Positions 25,685 to 33,507 of a stretch of DNA of 36,739 nucleotides are shown here, piece by piece. The notes beneath the pieces are model-generated. The model had not been told where the DNA came from. It worked only from the letters and a program-made list of their open reading frames with translations, and searched no databases. Both the position numbers and the translations under genes were made by a program. This DNA comes from JAPLFM01 sp964650885 (GTDB lineage: Bacteria; Bacteroidota; Ignavibacteria; Kapaibacteriales; UBA2268). Where the stretch lies: positions 1 to 36,739 of the forward strand of contig CAZYXG010000020.1 in assembly GCA_964650885.1 (NCBI GenBank), in the 5' to 3' direction. Position 1 is the stretch's first letter. Every line of letters begins with the position of its first letter.

Positions 25685-26110
25685 TTAGTCTTTGTACGTA
25701 ACGCCCATAGAGCGTGCAGTACCTTTAATCATATCAATTGCTGATTCCATAGAATCGCAATTAAGATCATTCATTTTCAGCTTAGCGATTTCTTCGCATT
25801 GAGCTTTAGTGATTACGCCAACTTTCTTTTTGTTAGGTTCAGCGGAGCCACTTGCAAGTCCCAATATCTTTTTAATCAAGACTGGAGCTGGTGAAGATTT
25901 AATAACAAATGTAAACGATTTATCCGAATAAAATGTTACTAAGGCTGGAACAATCATCCCAGCTTCTTTAGATGTTTTGGCATTGAATTGCTTCACAAAT
26001 TCCATACCGTTCAAACCTCTTTGACCAAATGCAGGACCTACTGGAGGTGCCATAGTGGCTTCGCCTGCTTTTAGTTGAAGTTTGAAACTTCCCATTATTT
26101 TTTTTGCCAT
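25685..26110 (-). CDS. rplK: 50S ribosomal protein L11
   Basis: The 141-aa protein of the GTPase-associated centre. The N-terminal domain has the proline-rich helix APPVGPAFGQRGLN, and the C-terminal rRNA-binding domain ends with GTARSMGVTYKD. It lies 37 nt after nusG and starts at ATG 26110. Confidence 0.98.
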   Translation of the reverse strand: MAKKIMGSFKLQLKAGEATMAPPVGPAFGQRGLNGMEFVKQFNAKTSKEAGMIVPALVTFYSDKSFTFVIKSSPAPVLIKKILGLASGSAEPNKKKVGVITKAQCEEIAKLKMNDLNCDSMESAIDMIKGTARSMGVTYKD

Positions 26111-26147
26111 TTCGAGCTACTTCTAATGATTACTACAATACTATTTT

Positions 26148-26726
26148 TTAATGAGTTTCGAACTCAACTTGAGCATAGTCCAAGTCAACTGGTGTTTTTC
26201 TTCCGAAAATACCAACTTCTACTTTCAATTTTTGTTTTTCGTTATTTACTTCTTTAACCGAACCACTGAAGCCATTGAATGGACCATCAATAACTTTAAC
26301 AGGATCGCCAATTTGAAATTGTGTTTCAATTGTTGCAATATCCTTACGTTCTTCAACTCTACCAATGATTTTTTCGATTTCAGCAGGTTGCAATGGCACA
26401 GCCACGTTTCTTCTGCCGACAAAACTTACCACAGATGGTAGATTAGTAATAACATCTTTAACTTTCTTATCTAGGATTGCATGGACTAATATATAGCCAG
26501 GCAAGAAATTTTTTACTTTAGTGCGTCTTTTGCCATTTCTCACTTCAAACACAGTCTCATTTGGTATCACTACGTCTATGATTCTATCTTCAAGAGAAAG
26601 TCTTTTTGATTCGAGTTCAATTGACTGCTTAACTTTTTGCTCGTGGCTAGTATATACCTTAAGTACATACCACTTCAGCTGTGTGGCAAGTAATTCTTCA
26701 TTCAATGTGTTTGCGCTTTCAATCAT
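26148..26726 (-). CDS. nusG: Transcription termination/antitermination factor NusG
   Basis: The 192-aa factor binds RNA polymerase with its NGN domain (about 17-125, starting WYVLKVYTSHEQKV and including FLPGYILVHA) and links it to the ribosome or Rho by its C-terminal KOW domain (about 140-190, GDPVKVIDGPFNGFSGSV). Length and domains are normal. NusG could influence the terminator-like hairpins further along its own operon. Confidence 0.97.
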   Translation of the reverse strand: MIESANTLNEELLATQLKWYVLKVYTSHEQKVKQSIELESKRLSLEDRIIDVVIPNETVFEVRNGKRRTKVKNFLPGYILVHAILDKKVKDVITNLPSVVSFVGRRNVAVPLQPAEIEKIIGRVEERKDIATIETQFQIGDPVKVIDGPFNGFSGSVKEVNNEKQKLKVEVGIFGRKTPVDLDYAQVEFETH

Positions 26727-26806
26727 CGGAATTCCATTATTATAAGCTAATTAATTCAATCAAGTTGGCAGTTTAGATAAAAATTCATTCTAAGAAATTA
26801 GATTAC

Positions 26807-26989
26807 TTAGAATATTTTATCTATAACAAATCCAACTAATGTATCCATTGCTAGCACTATAACAGATAAAATGCCTGTTACTACCAATACTACTATTGTA
26901 GATTCTTTCAATTGCTCACGAGAAGACCAACTTACTTTCTTCATTTCCGCAGAAACGTCACCGATAAACTTTTTTATAGAATTAATCAT
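26807..26989 (-). CDS. secE: Preprotein translocase subunit SecE
   Basis: A 60-aa single-span SecE, the short form usual outside enterobacteria. It has an amphipathic helix (FIGDVSAEMKKVSWSSREQL) then one membrane helix (about 31-57). It clamps SecY in the inner membrane. It lies 91 nt after tRNA-Trp and 80 nt before nusG. No rpmG gene lies in front of it, though many bacteria have one there. Confidence 0.96.
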   Translation of the reverse strand: MINSIKKFIGDVSAEMKKVSWSSREQLKESTIVVLVVTGILSVIVLAMDTLVGFVIDKIF

Positions 26990-27080
26990 TTCTAATTCTT
27001 GCTTCTTATGTTTATGACTAAAGTTTAGACTGTTTCACTTTAAATAAGTTTCACAAATCTAATTAAATAAAAACCTAATG

Positions 27081-27153
27081 CAGGGGCAGCAGGACTTGAA
27101 CCCGCAGCCTACGGTTTTGGAGACCGCCACTCTACCAATTGAGCTATGCCCCT
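27081..27153 (-). tRNA. tRNA-Trp (CCA)
   Basis: The 73-nt cloverleaf has AGGGGCA / TGCCCCT acceptor arms, anticodon CCA in loop CTCCAAA and a T arm with GGTTCAAGTCC. It is directly upstream of secE, as in many Bacteroidota. Confidence 0.97.
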
Positions 27154-27183
27154 ATCTAAATTTAATTTTTGCTAATTGCGAAG

Positions 27184-27255
<72 letters not shown>

Positions 27256-27350
27256 TTAATTCTGATATACACTTAACAAATTCTAAAAAGAACGTTTTTC
27301 AGACACAATCAATTTTGAGTAGGCGTAATGCCACAGAAACTGCGTATCCA

Positions 27351-27387
27351 AAGAAAAAAAATTGAGACTTGAACCAAATCTCAATTT
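27351..27387 (-). terminator. Terminator-like hairpin between tRNA-Gly and tRNA-Thr
   Basis: On the minus strand a 9-bp stem (AAATTGAGA / TCTCAATTT) with an 11-nt loop is followed by a long T run (TTTTTTTC). It is an intrinsic terminator in the direction of the operon and would split tRNA-Tyr and tRNA-Gly from what follows. A weak second promoter candidate (TTG, 20 nt, TAGAATTTG) is in the next 80 nt. Confidence 0.7.
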
Positions 27388-27405
27388 CTTTTCTTATTAT
27401 TTTGG

Positions 27406-27478
27406 AGCGGAAGACGAGACTCGGACTCGCGACCCTTAGCTTGGAAGGCTAATGCTCTACCAACTGAGCTACTTCCGC
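27406..27478 (-). tRNA. tRNA-Gly (TCC)
   Basis: A 73-nt cloverleaf with acceptor GCGGAAG / CTTCCGC, anticodon TCC in loop CTTCCAA and T arm GCGAGTCCGAGTCTCG. It lies 37 nt after tRNA-Tyr. Confidence 0.97.
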
Positions 27479-27515
27479 ATTAAAGTATAATTTTTTGAAA
27501 ACTAAACTTTTTTTG

Positions 27516-27599
27516 TGCACAGGGTAGGACTTGAACCTACGTAGGGTGTGACCCAACAGATTTACAGTCTGCCCCGTTTGACCGCTTCGGTACCTGTGC
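27516..27599 (-). tRNA. tRNA-Tyr (GTA)
   Basis: An 84-nt class II tRNA with acceptor GCACAGG / CCTGTGC, anticodon GTA in loop CTGTAAA, a long variable arm (GGGTCACACCC) and T arm GTAGGTTCAAGTCCTAC. It is the first gene of the operon after the promoter. Confidence 0.97.
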
Positions 27600-27634
27600 T
27601 AATTTTCTTTTTTTCGTGCTTTAAAATTAGCTTA

Positions 27635-27666
27635 CAAAAATATGTGTTTTAAAATTAAATTCCAAA
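27635..27666 (-). promoter_or_regulatory. Bacteroidota-type promoter of the tRNA-Tyr / secE / rpoBC operon
   Basis: On the minus strand TTTG (27666-27663), a 20-nt spacer and TATTTTTG (27642-27635) match the consensus TTTG / TAnnTTTG exactly. Transcription would start near 27628, about 30 nt before tRNA-Tyr. It is probably the main promoter for the operon. Confidence 0.78.
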
Positions 27667-28002
27667 TACTTTTTACAAATACTTGAATATATTTTGTAAT
27701 TTCTGCTTATTTCTCACTTTTCACTTTTTGCATATTTCTTTATCTGCTCCACTAAGTTAAAGGAAATAAGACCTTTATCTTGGTTATTTACTCTTTGAAA
27801 CCAGTTTGAAATAATTTATATTTTTTTTAAACTCTCAACTGAATCAACTTCAATTCCGCCTTAATTATTAAATTTTATTAGTTACCTATCAAATATTCAC
27901 TCATTTTTGAATAATTAGAACATATATAAGAATAATAATTCTTAATTTGCAAGTCTTAATTTGACAAAAAAATAATTTTATCCAAAATCTAAATAATTCC
28001 AC
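27667..28002. other. Intergenic region upstream of isocitrate dehydrogenase
   Basis: This AT-rich stretch separates the divergent tRNA-Tyr operon and icd. No ORF of interest or strong hairpin was seen. A possible plus-strand promoter is TTTG at 27794-27797, 19 nt, then TATATTTT at 27817-27824, one base off the consensus. The icd ribosome binding site AAGGAG follows at 28003-28008. Confidence 0.45.
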
Positions 28003-28018
28003 AAGGAGTTCTAAATTT

Positions 28019-29473
28019 ATGAGTACTAAAGTTCCAATAACAATGGCTCGCGGAGACGGTATAGGTCCCGAAATTATGGATGTTACGCTTGAAGTCATCC
28101 TTGCAGCAGGTGCAAATATTGAAATAGAAGAAATTGAAATTGGCGAGAAAGTTTACTTGCGTGGGATATCTTCGGGTATTGAAGAATCATCTTGGGATTC
28201 TTTACTGAAAACTAAAGTATTCTTAAAAGCACCTATTACTACTCCTCAAGGTGGTGGTTTCAAAAGTTTGAACGTAACTGTTAGAAAAACTTTAGGTCTA
28301 TACGCTAATATTCGCCCCACTTTAAGTTATTTTCCTTACGTTGCTACTAAACATCCTATTATGGATGTAGTAATTGTACGTGAGAATGAAGAAGATTTGT
28401 ACGCAGGAATTGAGCACAGACAAACTGATGAAGTTTATCAAACTTTGAAATTAATCAGTCGTCCTGGAACTGAAAAAATCGTTCGTTATGCTTTTGAATA
28501 TGCAAAACAATACGGTCGTAAAAAAGTAACTTGCTTCACTAAAGATAACATTATGAAATTGACTGATGGTCTTTTCCATAAAGTTTTTGATGAGATTGCT
28601 GCTGAATATCCTGATATTGAAAATGAACATTGGATAGTTGATATTGGAGCTGCAAAATTAGCTGACACTCCTGAAATTTTTGATGTTATTGTATTACCAA
28701 ATCTTTATGGCGATATCCTTTCAGATGTTGCTGCTCAAATTGCAGGTTCAGTCGGCCTGGCTGGTTCTTCTAATATTGGCGACCACGGTGCAATGTTTGA
28801 AGCTATCCACGGTTCTGCTCCTCGTAGAGCTGGAATGAATATGGCAAATCCATCTGGTTTGCTCTTAGGTGCAATTATGATGCTTAACCATATTGGTCAA
28901 TCTGATATCGCTGAAAAAGTTCACAACGCTTGGTTACGCACCATAGAAGATGGAGTACATACTTATGATATTTTCAAAGAAGGTATAAGTAAAGAAAAAG
29001 TTGGGACTAAAGAATTTGCTCAAGCTATAATTGCAAGAATTGGTCAACAACCAGTTCACTTCAAACCAGTTGTTTATACTGCAAATGATAGACAAGAAAT
29101 TAAATCTCGTCCATTAGTTCGCCGTACATATAAAAAACAAACTATCGGTGTTGATGTGTTTGTTATGTGGAAAGGTACTCCAAGTGAGTTAGGTGATAAG
29201 ATTAAAGGATTCGGAAATGACCATTATAGCTTTAGAGTTATTTCTAATCGTGGACAAAAAGTTTATCCTAATGGCAGACCTGAAACATTCATAACAGACC
29301 ACTCACGTTGCCGTTTCTTAGTTAATGATGGACAATCTAATCCTGAAATGAGCCATAATGAAATTATTGAATTACTTCAAAAATACTCTAATGATGGAAT
29401 TGACTTTATCAAAATCGAAAATCTTTGTACTTTCGATGGTGAAAAAGGATTTACAGTAATTCAAGGTGAATAA
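28019..29473 (+). CDS. icd: Isocitrate dehydrogenase, long (Thermus-like) type
   Basis: A TCA-cycle enzyme converting isocitrate to 2-oxoglutarate and CO2, 484 aa. Substrate residues matching E. coli Icd are visible: S83, N85, R89, R99, R121, Y128, and metal ligands around D232 and D236. The C-terminal extension of about 140 aa (from about 345), with FVMWKGTPSELG, RVISNRGQKVYP and an ENLCTFDGEKGFT end, is that of the Thermus/Rickettsia-type enzyme. The cofactor loop reads HGSAPRRAG (264-272), with Arg-Arg where NADP enzymes usually have Lys-Tyr, so the cofactor is uncertain, though basic residues favour NADP. It has a good AAGGAG site and a strong terminator behind it. Confidence 0.92.
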   Translation: MSTKVPITMARGDGIGPEIMDVTLEVILAAGANIEIEEIEIGEKVYLRGISSGIEESSWDSLLKTKVFLKAPITTPQGGGFKSLNVTVRKTLGLYANIRPTLSYFPYVATKHPIMDVVIVRENEEDLYAGIEHRQTDEVYQTLKLISRPGTEKIVRYAFEYAKQYGRKKVTCFTKDNIMKLTDGLFHKVFDEIAAEYPDIENEHWIVDIGAAKLADTPEIFDVIVLPNLYGDILSDVAAQIAGSVGLAGSSNIGDHGAMFEAIHGSAPRRAGMNMANPSGLLLGAIMMLNHIGQSDIAEKVHNAWLRTIEDGVHTYDIFKEGISKEKVGTKEFAQAIIARIGQQPVHFKPVVYTANDRQEIKSRPLVRRTYKKQTIGVDVFVMWKGTPSELGDKIKGFGNDHYSFRVISNRGQKVYPNGRPETFITDHSRCRFLVNDGQSNPEMSHNEIIELLQKYSNDGIDFIKIENLCTFDGEKGFTVIQGE

Positions 29474-29507
29474 TCTAGTTTTACAAATTATTTCTTCTTC
29501 GATCTTT

Positions 29508-29540
29508 ACCCCATTTCTGTTCCTAGAAATGGGGTTTTTT
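29508..29540 (+). terminator. Intrinsic terminator of icd
   Basis: An 11-bp stem (ACCCCATTTCT / AGAAATGGGGT) with a 6-nt loop is followed by a T run to 29540. It lies 34 nt after the icd stop. Confidence 0.93.
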
Positions 29541-29678
29541 GTTTCATATTTTTATATTTGCTTAAGTTTTATTCTTTTTTTACCATAGCTTGTTTTATTT
29601 AACAATAATATTTATGCATAGTCAATAAAGTTTTTCAACTTTTCTGTATATTGTTTTTTTTCATAAAGAAATTTGAAT

Positions 29679-30704
29679 ATGTCTATATCAAAAATCAAAG
29701 TTTTAGTTGTTGAAGATGAAAGTCTCAATGCTATTTTAATGAAAAGAATACTTATCAAAGCTGGCTACGATGTTGTAGTCTCTCAAAATGGCTTAGATGC
29801 TTTAAATTTATTAAAAACTACAACTTTTGACGTTATATTAACCGACTGGATGATGCCACTTGTAGATGGTATTGAATTAATTAGAAGAATTAGAACCAAT
29901 ACTCCGCTCTTTCCTTTAATAATAATGTTAACTGCCATTGTTTCAGACGATGCTAGGGAATATTCACTAAAAACTGGTGCTGATGATTTTATCACAAAAC
30001 CAGTTGATACCAATGAATTACTTGAATCAATAGAAGCTGGTTTATCTAAAAAACATCAAACTGTACCTGTTTTTCAAATTTCTAAAAAACGTAGTACTTT
30101 AAAACAAAAACCTGATTTCCCAGTTTTTGTTATAGCAACAAGCACTGGCGGACCTCCAACTTTAATTGAAATATTCCAAAATATTGACCCTAAATTAGGT
30201 GTAGCTTACTTTATTGTGCAGCATGGCCCGAAGTGGATGCTTGAAACCTTCGTTCATAGACTTCAAAAAGAGACTATGCTTAAGGTTGTAAACCCTAAAG
30301 ATGGAACTATAATTGAACCTAAAACTGTATATATTGCTCCAGGCGATGTTCACATGAAAATCAAAGCTAATAGTAAAACTATTGAATTAGTTGATTCACC
30401 AAAAATTAATTTTGTAAGACCCGCAGCAGACCCTTTATTTCAATCAGCTGCCGAAGCTTTTGGGGAATATTGCACTGCACTTGTTTTAACTGGTTTAGGT
30501 AGTGATGGAGCTATTGGCTCTAAAGAAGTGAGTAATTATGGCGGTACAGTGTTAATTCAAGATCCATTAACTGCTACTGTGGACTCAATGCCTAAATCTA
30601 TAATTAAAGCTAATATACCTCACAAAATATATGAACTCAAAGATTTGGCAGTTGGAATCAATAAAGAGTCAATGAATATGCTAATAAAGCTAAAGAAAAG
30701 TTAA
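29679..30704 (+). CDS. Response regulator with CheB-type methylesterase domain (REC-CheB), copy 2
   Basis: A 341-aa paralogue of the protein at 7404-8423, with the same domain order. The receiver has E12/D13 and phosphoacceptor D56; the CheB part keeps ATSTGG, VQHG and LTGLGSDG, so all three catalytic positions are present. The start is placed at the ATG at 29679; an in-frame TTG is six bases upstream. No chemotaxis genes are adjacent. It ends 4 nt from the convergent VWA-OmpA gene with no terminator between. The strong similarity of the two proteins suggests a duplication. Confidence 0.88.
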   Translation: MSISKIKVLVVEDESLNAILMKRILIKAGYDVVVSQNGLDALNLLKTTTFDVILTDWMMPLVDGIELIRRIRTNTPLFPLIIMLTAIVSDDAREYSLKTGADDFITKPVDTNELLESIEAGLSKKHQTVPVFQISKKRSTLKQKPDFPVFVIATSTGGPPTLIEIFQNIDPKLGVAYFIVQHGPKWMLETFVHRLQKETMLKVVNPKDGTIIEPKTVYIAPGDVHMKIKANSKTIELVDSPKINFVRPAADPLFQSAAEAFGEYCTALVLTGLGSDGAIGSKEVSNYGGTVLIQDPLTATVDSMPKSIIKANIPHKIYELKDLAVGINKESMNMLIKLKKS

Positions 30705-30708
30705 CTTT

Positions 30709-32022
30709 TTATTTCTCAATAATCACGATTTCAGTTCTACGATTTAACTTTCTTCCAAATTCAGTTGTATTAGATGAAATAGGGCTTTTACTTCCGTAAC
30801 CTTTAACTTTAATTCGATTAGGTGCTATTTTTTTACTGATTAAATATTTACGAACACTTTCCGCTCTTTGCAGTGAAAGTTTGTCATTTGTAAATATAGA
30901 ACCAATATTATCCGTGTGACCTTCTACTAATATCTTAACTTTTGGTTTGTTTGTCATAAATTCAGTTAATACTTCTAGTTCAGATACTTTCTCAGGCAAT
31001 TCCGCTTTGCCTGTTGCATAAAGTAGGTTCTCGATTATTAACTTACGGCCTAATTCAACTACTGGTATTGATCGCTTTGTTAGAACTTGTCTTTTCTCAT
31101 TTACTAAAGATATATCAATTGAATCTGGAATAGCTTCTTTTGTAGTTTTGTATTTTATAGCAAATAGATTTGTTAATTGATTTGAAAATGAACTAAGTGA
31201 ATTTGCAAATGGGGATTCCAAATCATAAACTTTACCACGAGTTGATTCTGCAATAGTTTTATATCCACCAATAAATGTTGGTGCTATAACAAATAACCTA
31301 ATATCGCAATCTTGTAATTTTTTTGAAATAGTCTCTGTTGTATGAGTAGTTTTACCAGAGCCATTCTCACCTTTCTGATGAAATGGAGCATCAGTTACTA
31401 GAATTGCAATTTTATTGGAAGAAGGTCTCCATTGTATATTACAACTAGCTCCTATTGCTTCCAATGCGTTTTCTTTTACATCGCCTCCACCATAAGCTTT
31501 AACAGGTTCGAGCCACTCAAGAAAGTTTGTAATTTTTGCCGAGGGTTGATATATTTTTTCAATTATATCGGAAAAAAGTATCAATCCAATTCTAAAGTCA
31601 ATACCTTTCAAAGTAAGTGTATTGCATACTCTACTTATCTGATTTTTAACTGCATCTAAATGCTGTTGCATAGTGGCAGTCTGATCTAGTACAAAGACTA
31701 TATCTATTGGAATTCGCTCTTTAAAAGATATTTTCTCTATTGAAATAATATCTTTCTCTACATCATTTTCAAGTATTTTTATTTTACTCTTAACCAAACT
31801 ATCGAGTGGTCTTCCTAGAGAGTCATAAGCTTCAACAATTATTTTCACTTCTGGATATTTTGTTATATCCACATTTTGAATAGTAAGCTTAATTTCTTTT
31901 TGTTTATAGTCAACCTGAGTTACATTTTTGATTGACTTTGCTAAAGACAAAGAATCCTCATTTGCTTGGGCATATTGCCCAAGCATAATGAGGATTATTG
32001 TAATGATTATTTTCTTATACAT
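30709..32022 (-). CDS. VWA domain and OmpA-like domain envelope protein
   Basis: A 437-aa exported protein with a signal peptide (about 1-20). After a short beta-sandwich-like region comes a VWA domain (about 105-290) whose metal site begins DQTAT (D113, T115, T117), a conservative form of DxSxS. The C-terminal OmpA domain (about 325-437) has EGHTDNIGS, SLQRAESVRKYL, KGYGSKSP and GRKLNRRTE, all typical of peptidoglycan binding. It is probably anchored to the cell wall and binds a protein partner through the VWA part. It is the last gene of the operon, 27 nt after the 484-aa barrel-like gene. Confidence 0.85.
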   Translation of the reverse strand: MYKKIIITIILIMLGQYAQANEDSLSLAKSIKNVTQVDYKQKEIKLTIQNVDITKYPEVKIIVEAYDSLGRPLDSLVKSKIKILENDVEKDIISIEKISFKERIPIDIVFVLDQTATMQQHLDAVKNQISRVCNTLTLKGIDFRIGLILFSDIIEKIYQPSAKITNFLEWLEPVKAYGGGDVKENALEAIGASCNIQWRPSSNKIAILVTDAPFHQKGENGSGKTTHTTETISKKLQDCDIRLFVIAPTFIGGYKTIAESTRGKVYDLESPFANSLSSFSNQLTNLFAIKYKTTKEAIPDSIDISLVNEKRQVLTKRSIPVVELGRKLIIENLLYATGKAELPEKVSELEVLTEFMTNKPKVKILVEGHTDNIGSIFTNDKLSLQRAESVRKYLISKKIAPNRIKVKGYGSKSPISSNTTEFGRKLNRRTEIVIIEK

Positions 32023-32049
32023 TAAGTACTCTCCCCCAAGAGTGCCAAC

Positions 32050-33504
32050 TTAAATTGTTAGCCTCAACACAGGAGATAAAATGAAAAAGTTTTTTAATTC
32101 GTAAGGACGTGCATCACGCAAAGGAGTAGAATATTTACCTTCTAAGAATAACCAATTACCTATTAGTGGGAAGAACCCTTTAACTAAGACATTTTGATTA
32201 GCATATTGCACTGATACGGAGAATGGATAAACAGATTGGCTTCTATATTCAGTTTTGAAATAAACCCAGTCTGCAAATTCAGTATTATGGTATAGATTTA
32301 AACCAGAAATATTTTCTTTTGTAGTTATGTTTCTGTAGCCACTGTTTGGAACACCATCAATAATTGGGCGAGCATAATAAACATATTCTTGAACATCAGA
32401 ATAACTCATACCCAAATCAAATCGTAAATAATTCTCTCCAATATCATCTAGCCATAAATGAGCAAACATTGAGAGTTGACCAAAATTTAGCATTGTTGGT
32501 GATATACCATTGATTTTTGCGAAGGTACCTAACTTATTTAATGAGTCATTCAAAGAAAAGTCAATATCTGGTCTTAATTGAGTAGTACCAACAGTACCTT
32601 CTTTGTATGAATTATTCTCTAAATTTTTGGTTATTGGCACTTCAAATGCAGCTTTCACCCCCAAAATGAAATTTTTATCTTTAGTTAACTCAGGAAGGTA
32701 GAAATCTAATCCACCAACTATTTTACCATTTGGCACTGAATTCAAACTACGTTCTGGTAACCATTGGAATAAACCTGACTGATTATTCAAACCAATATCA
32801 ACTCTATAAGAACCACCTAAGTAAGCATAGATTTTATTTTTAATAAAACCATTAGTGTTTTCATCACTATTAGTAAATAAAGGTCTTTTGATTACTACTT
32901 TTGCATCGCCAGAAGTATAAAAAGGCAAAGCTGCTTCATCATTCCCAAAGTAATTTTTAATCCAAAAATCAGTATTTCCAATTTTCAAAGTTTGTTCAAA
33001 CAAAGAAAGTGAAACTGATTGATAAGCATTACCTGGCTCAAAGTAATTCAGTTGGTATTTTGCTTTAGTAACTTCCACCATATATTCTGGTTGCAAATCA
33101 ATATAGCAATAATCCCTACCTTTTTCTGCTTTATCTCTAGACTCGCTATTGAAGGGTTGATCCCCACTAATAATTCTTTTCAAATCAGAGAATTTATTTA
33201 TATCCGATGAAGTAATTTTTTCTTCACCGCATTTCAAATAAATTAATTTATATACTCCTTTATCTTTTGGAGTAAGAGGAGCAGCACAAACAGTAATATT
33301 TTGAATATCTAATTTGCCCAAATCTTTATTCAATCCTTTGAAGATATTATAAAGTTTAAATTGCAAATCACTTTCACAAATTTTCCATTTAGGGAAAACT
33401 TTTTCCAATTCTGTATCAAATTGCTCTATATCATCATTTGTTTGAGCAAATGAATAAAATGAAACAGACATTGTTATGACTAAAAGTAAAATTATTTTTT
33501 TCAT
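32050..33504 (-). CDS. Probable outer-membrane beta-barrel protein with Cys-containing N-terminal domain
   Basis: A 484-aa protein with a signal peptide (about 1-20). The N-terminal region holds four cysteines (C43, C73, C92, C133), which could form disulphides in the periplasm. From about residue 155 to the end the sequence alternates polar and hydrophobic residues in strand-like blocks and ends with LSPVLRLTI, as outer-membrane barrels do. No family is recognised. It begins 3 nt after the upstream barrel gene, so the two are tightly coupled. Confidence 0.65.
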   Translation of the reverse strand: MKKIILLLVITMSVSFYSFAQTNDDIEQFDTELEKVFPKWKICESDLQFKLYNIFKGLNKDLGKLDIQNITVCAAPLTPKDKGVYKLIYLKCGEEKITSSDINKFSDLKRIISGDQPFNSESRDKAEKGRDYCYIDLQPEYMVEVTKAKYQLNYFEPGNAYQSVSLSLFEQTLKIGNTDFWIKNYFGNDEAALPFYTSGDAKVVIKRPLFTNSDENTNGFIKNKIYAYLGGSYRVDIGLNNQSGLFQWLPERSLNSVPNGKIVGGLDFYLPELTKDKNFILGVKAAFEVPITKNLENNSYKEGTVGTTQLRPDIDFSLNDSLNKLGTFAKINGISPTMLNFGQLSMFAHLWLDDIGENYLRFDLGMSYSDVQEYVYYARPIIDGVPNSGYRNITTKENISGLNLYHNTEFADWVYFKTEYRSQSVYPFSVSVQYANQNVLVKGFFPLIGNWLFLEGKYSTPLRDARPYELKNFFILSPVLRLTI

Positions 33505-33507
33505 AGT

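Noticed and set aside
27256..27350. A possible extra tRNA or RNA gene between tRNA-Thr and tRNA-Gly
   Set aside because: The slightly GC-richer patch near 27320-27350 cannot be folded into a cloverleaf and lacks a T-loop sequence.
29673..29678. TTG as the start of REC-CheB copy 2, and similar upstream TTG starts for recO (14566) and the barrel gene (35688)
   Set aside because: In each case an ATG lies a few codons downstream with better context, and the extra residues add nothing to the domain or signal peptide.
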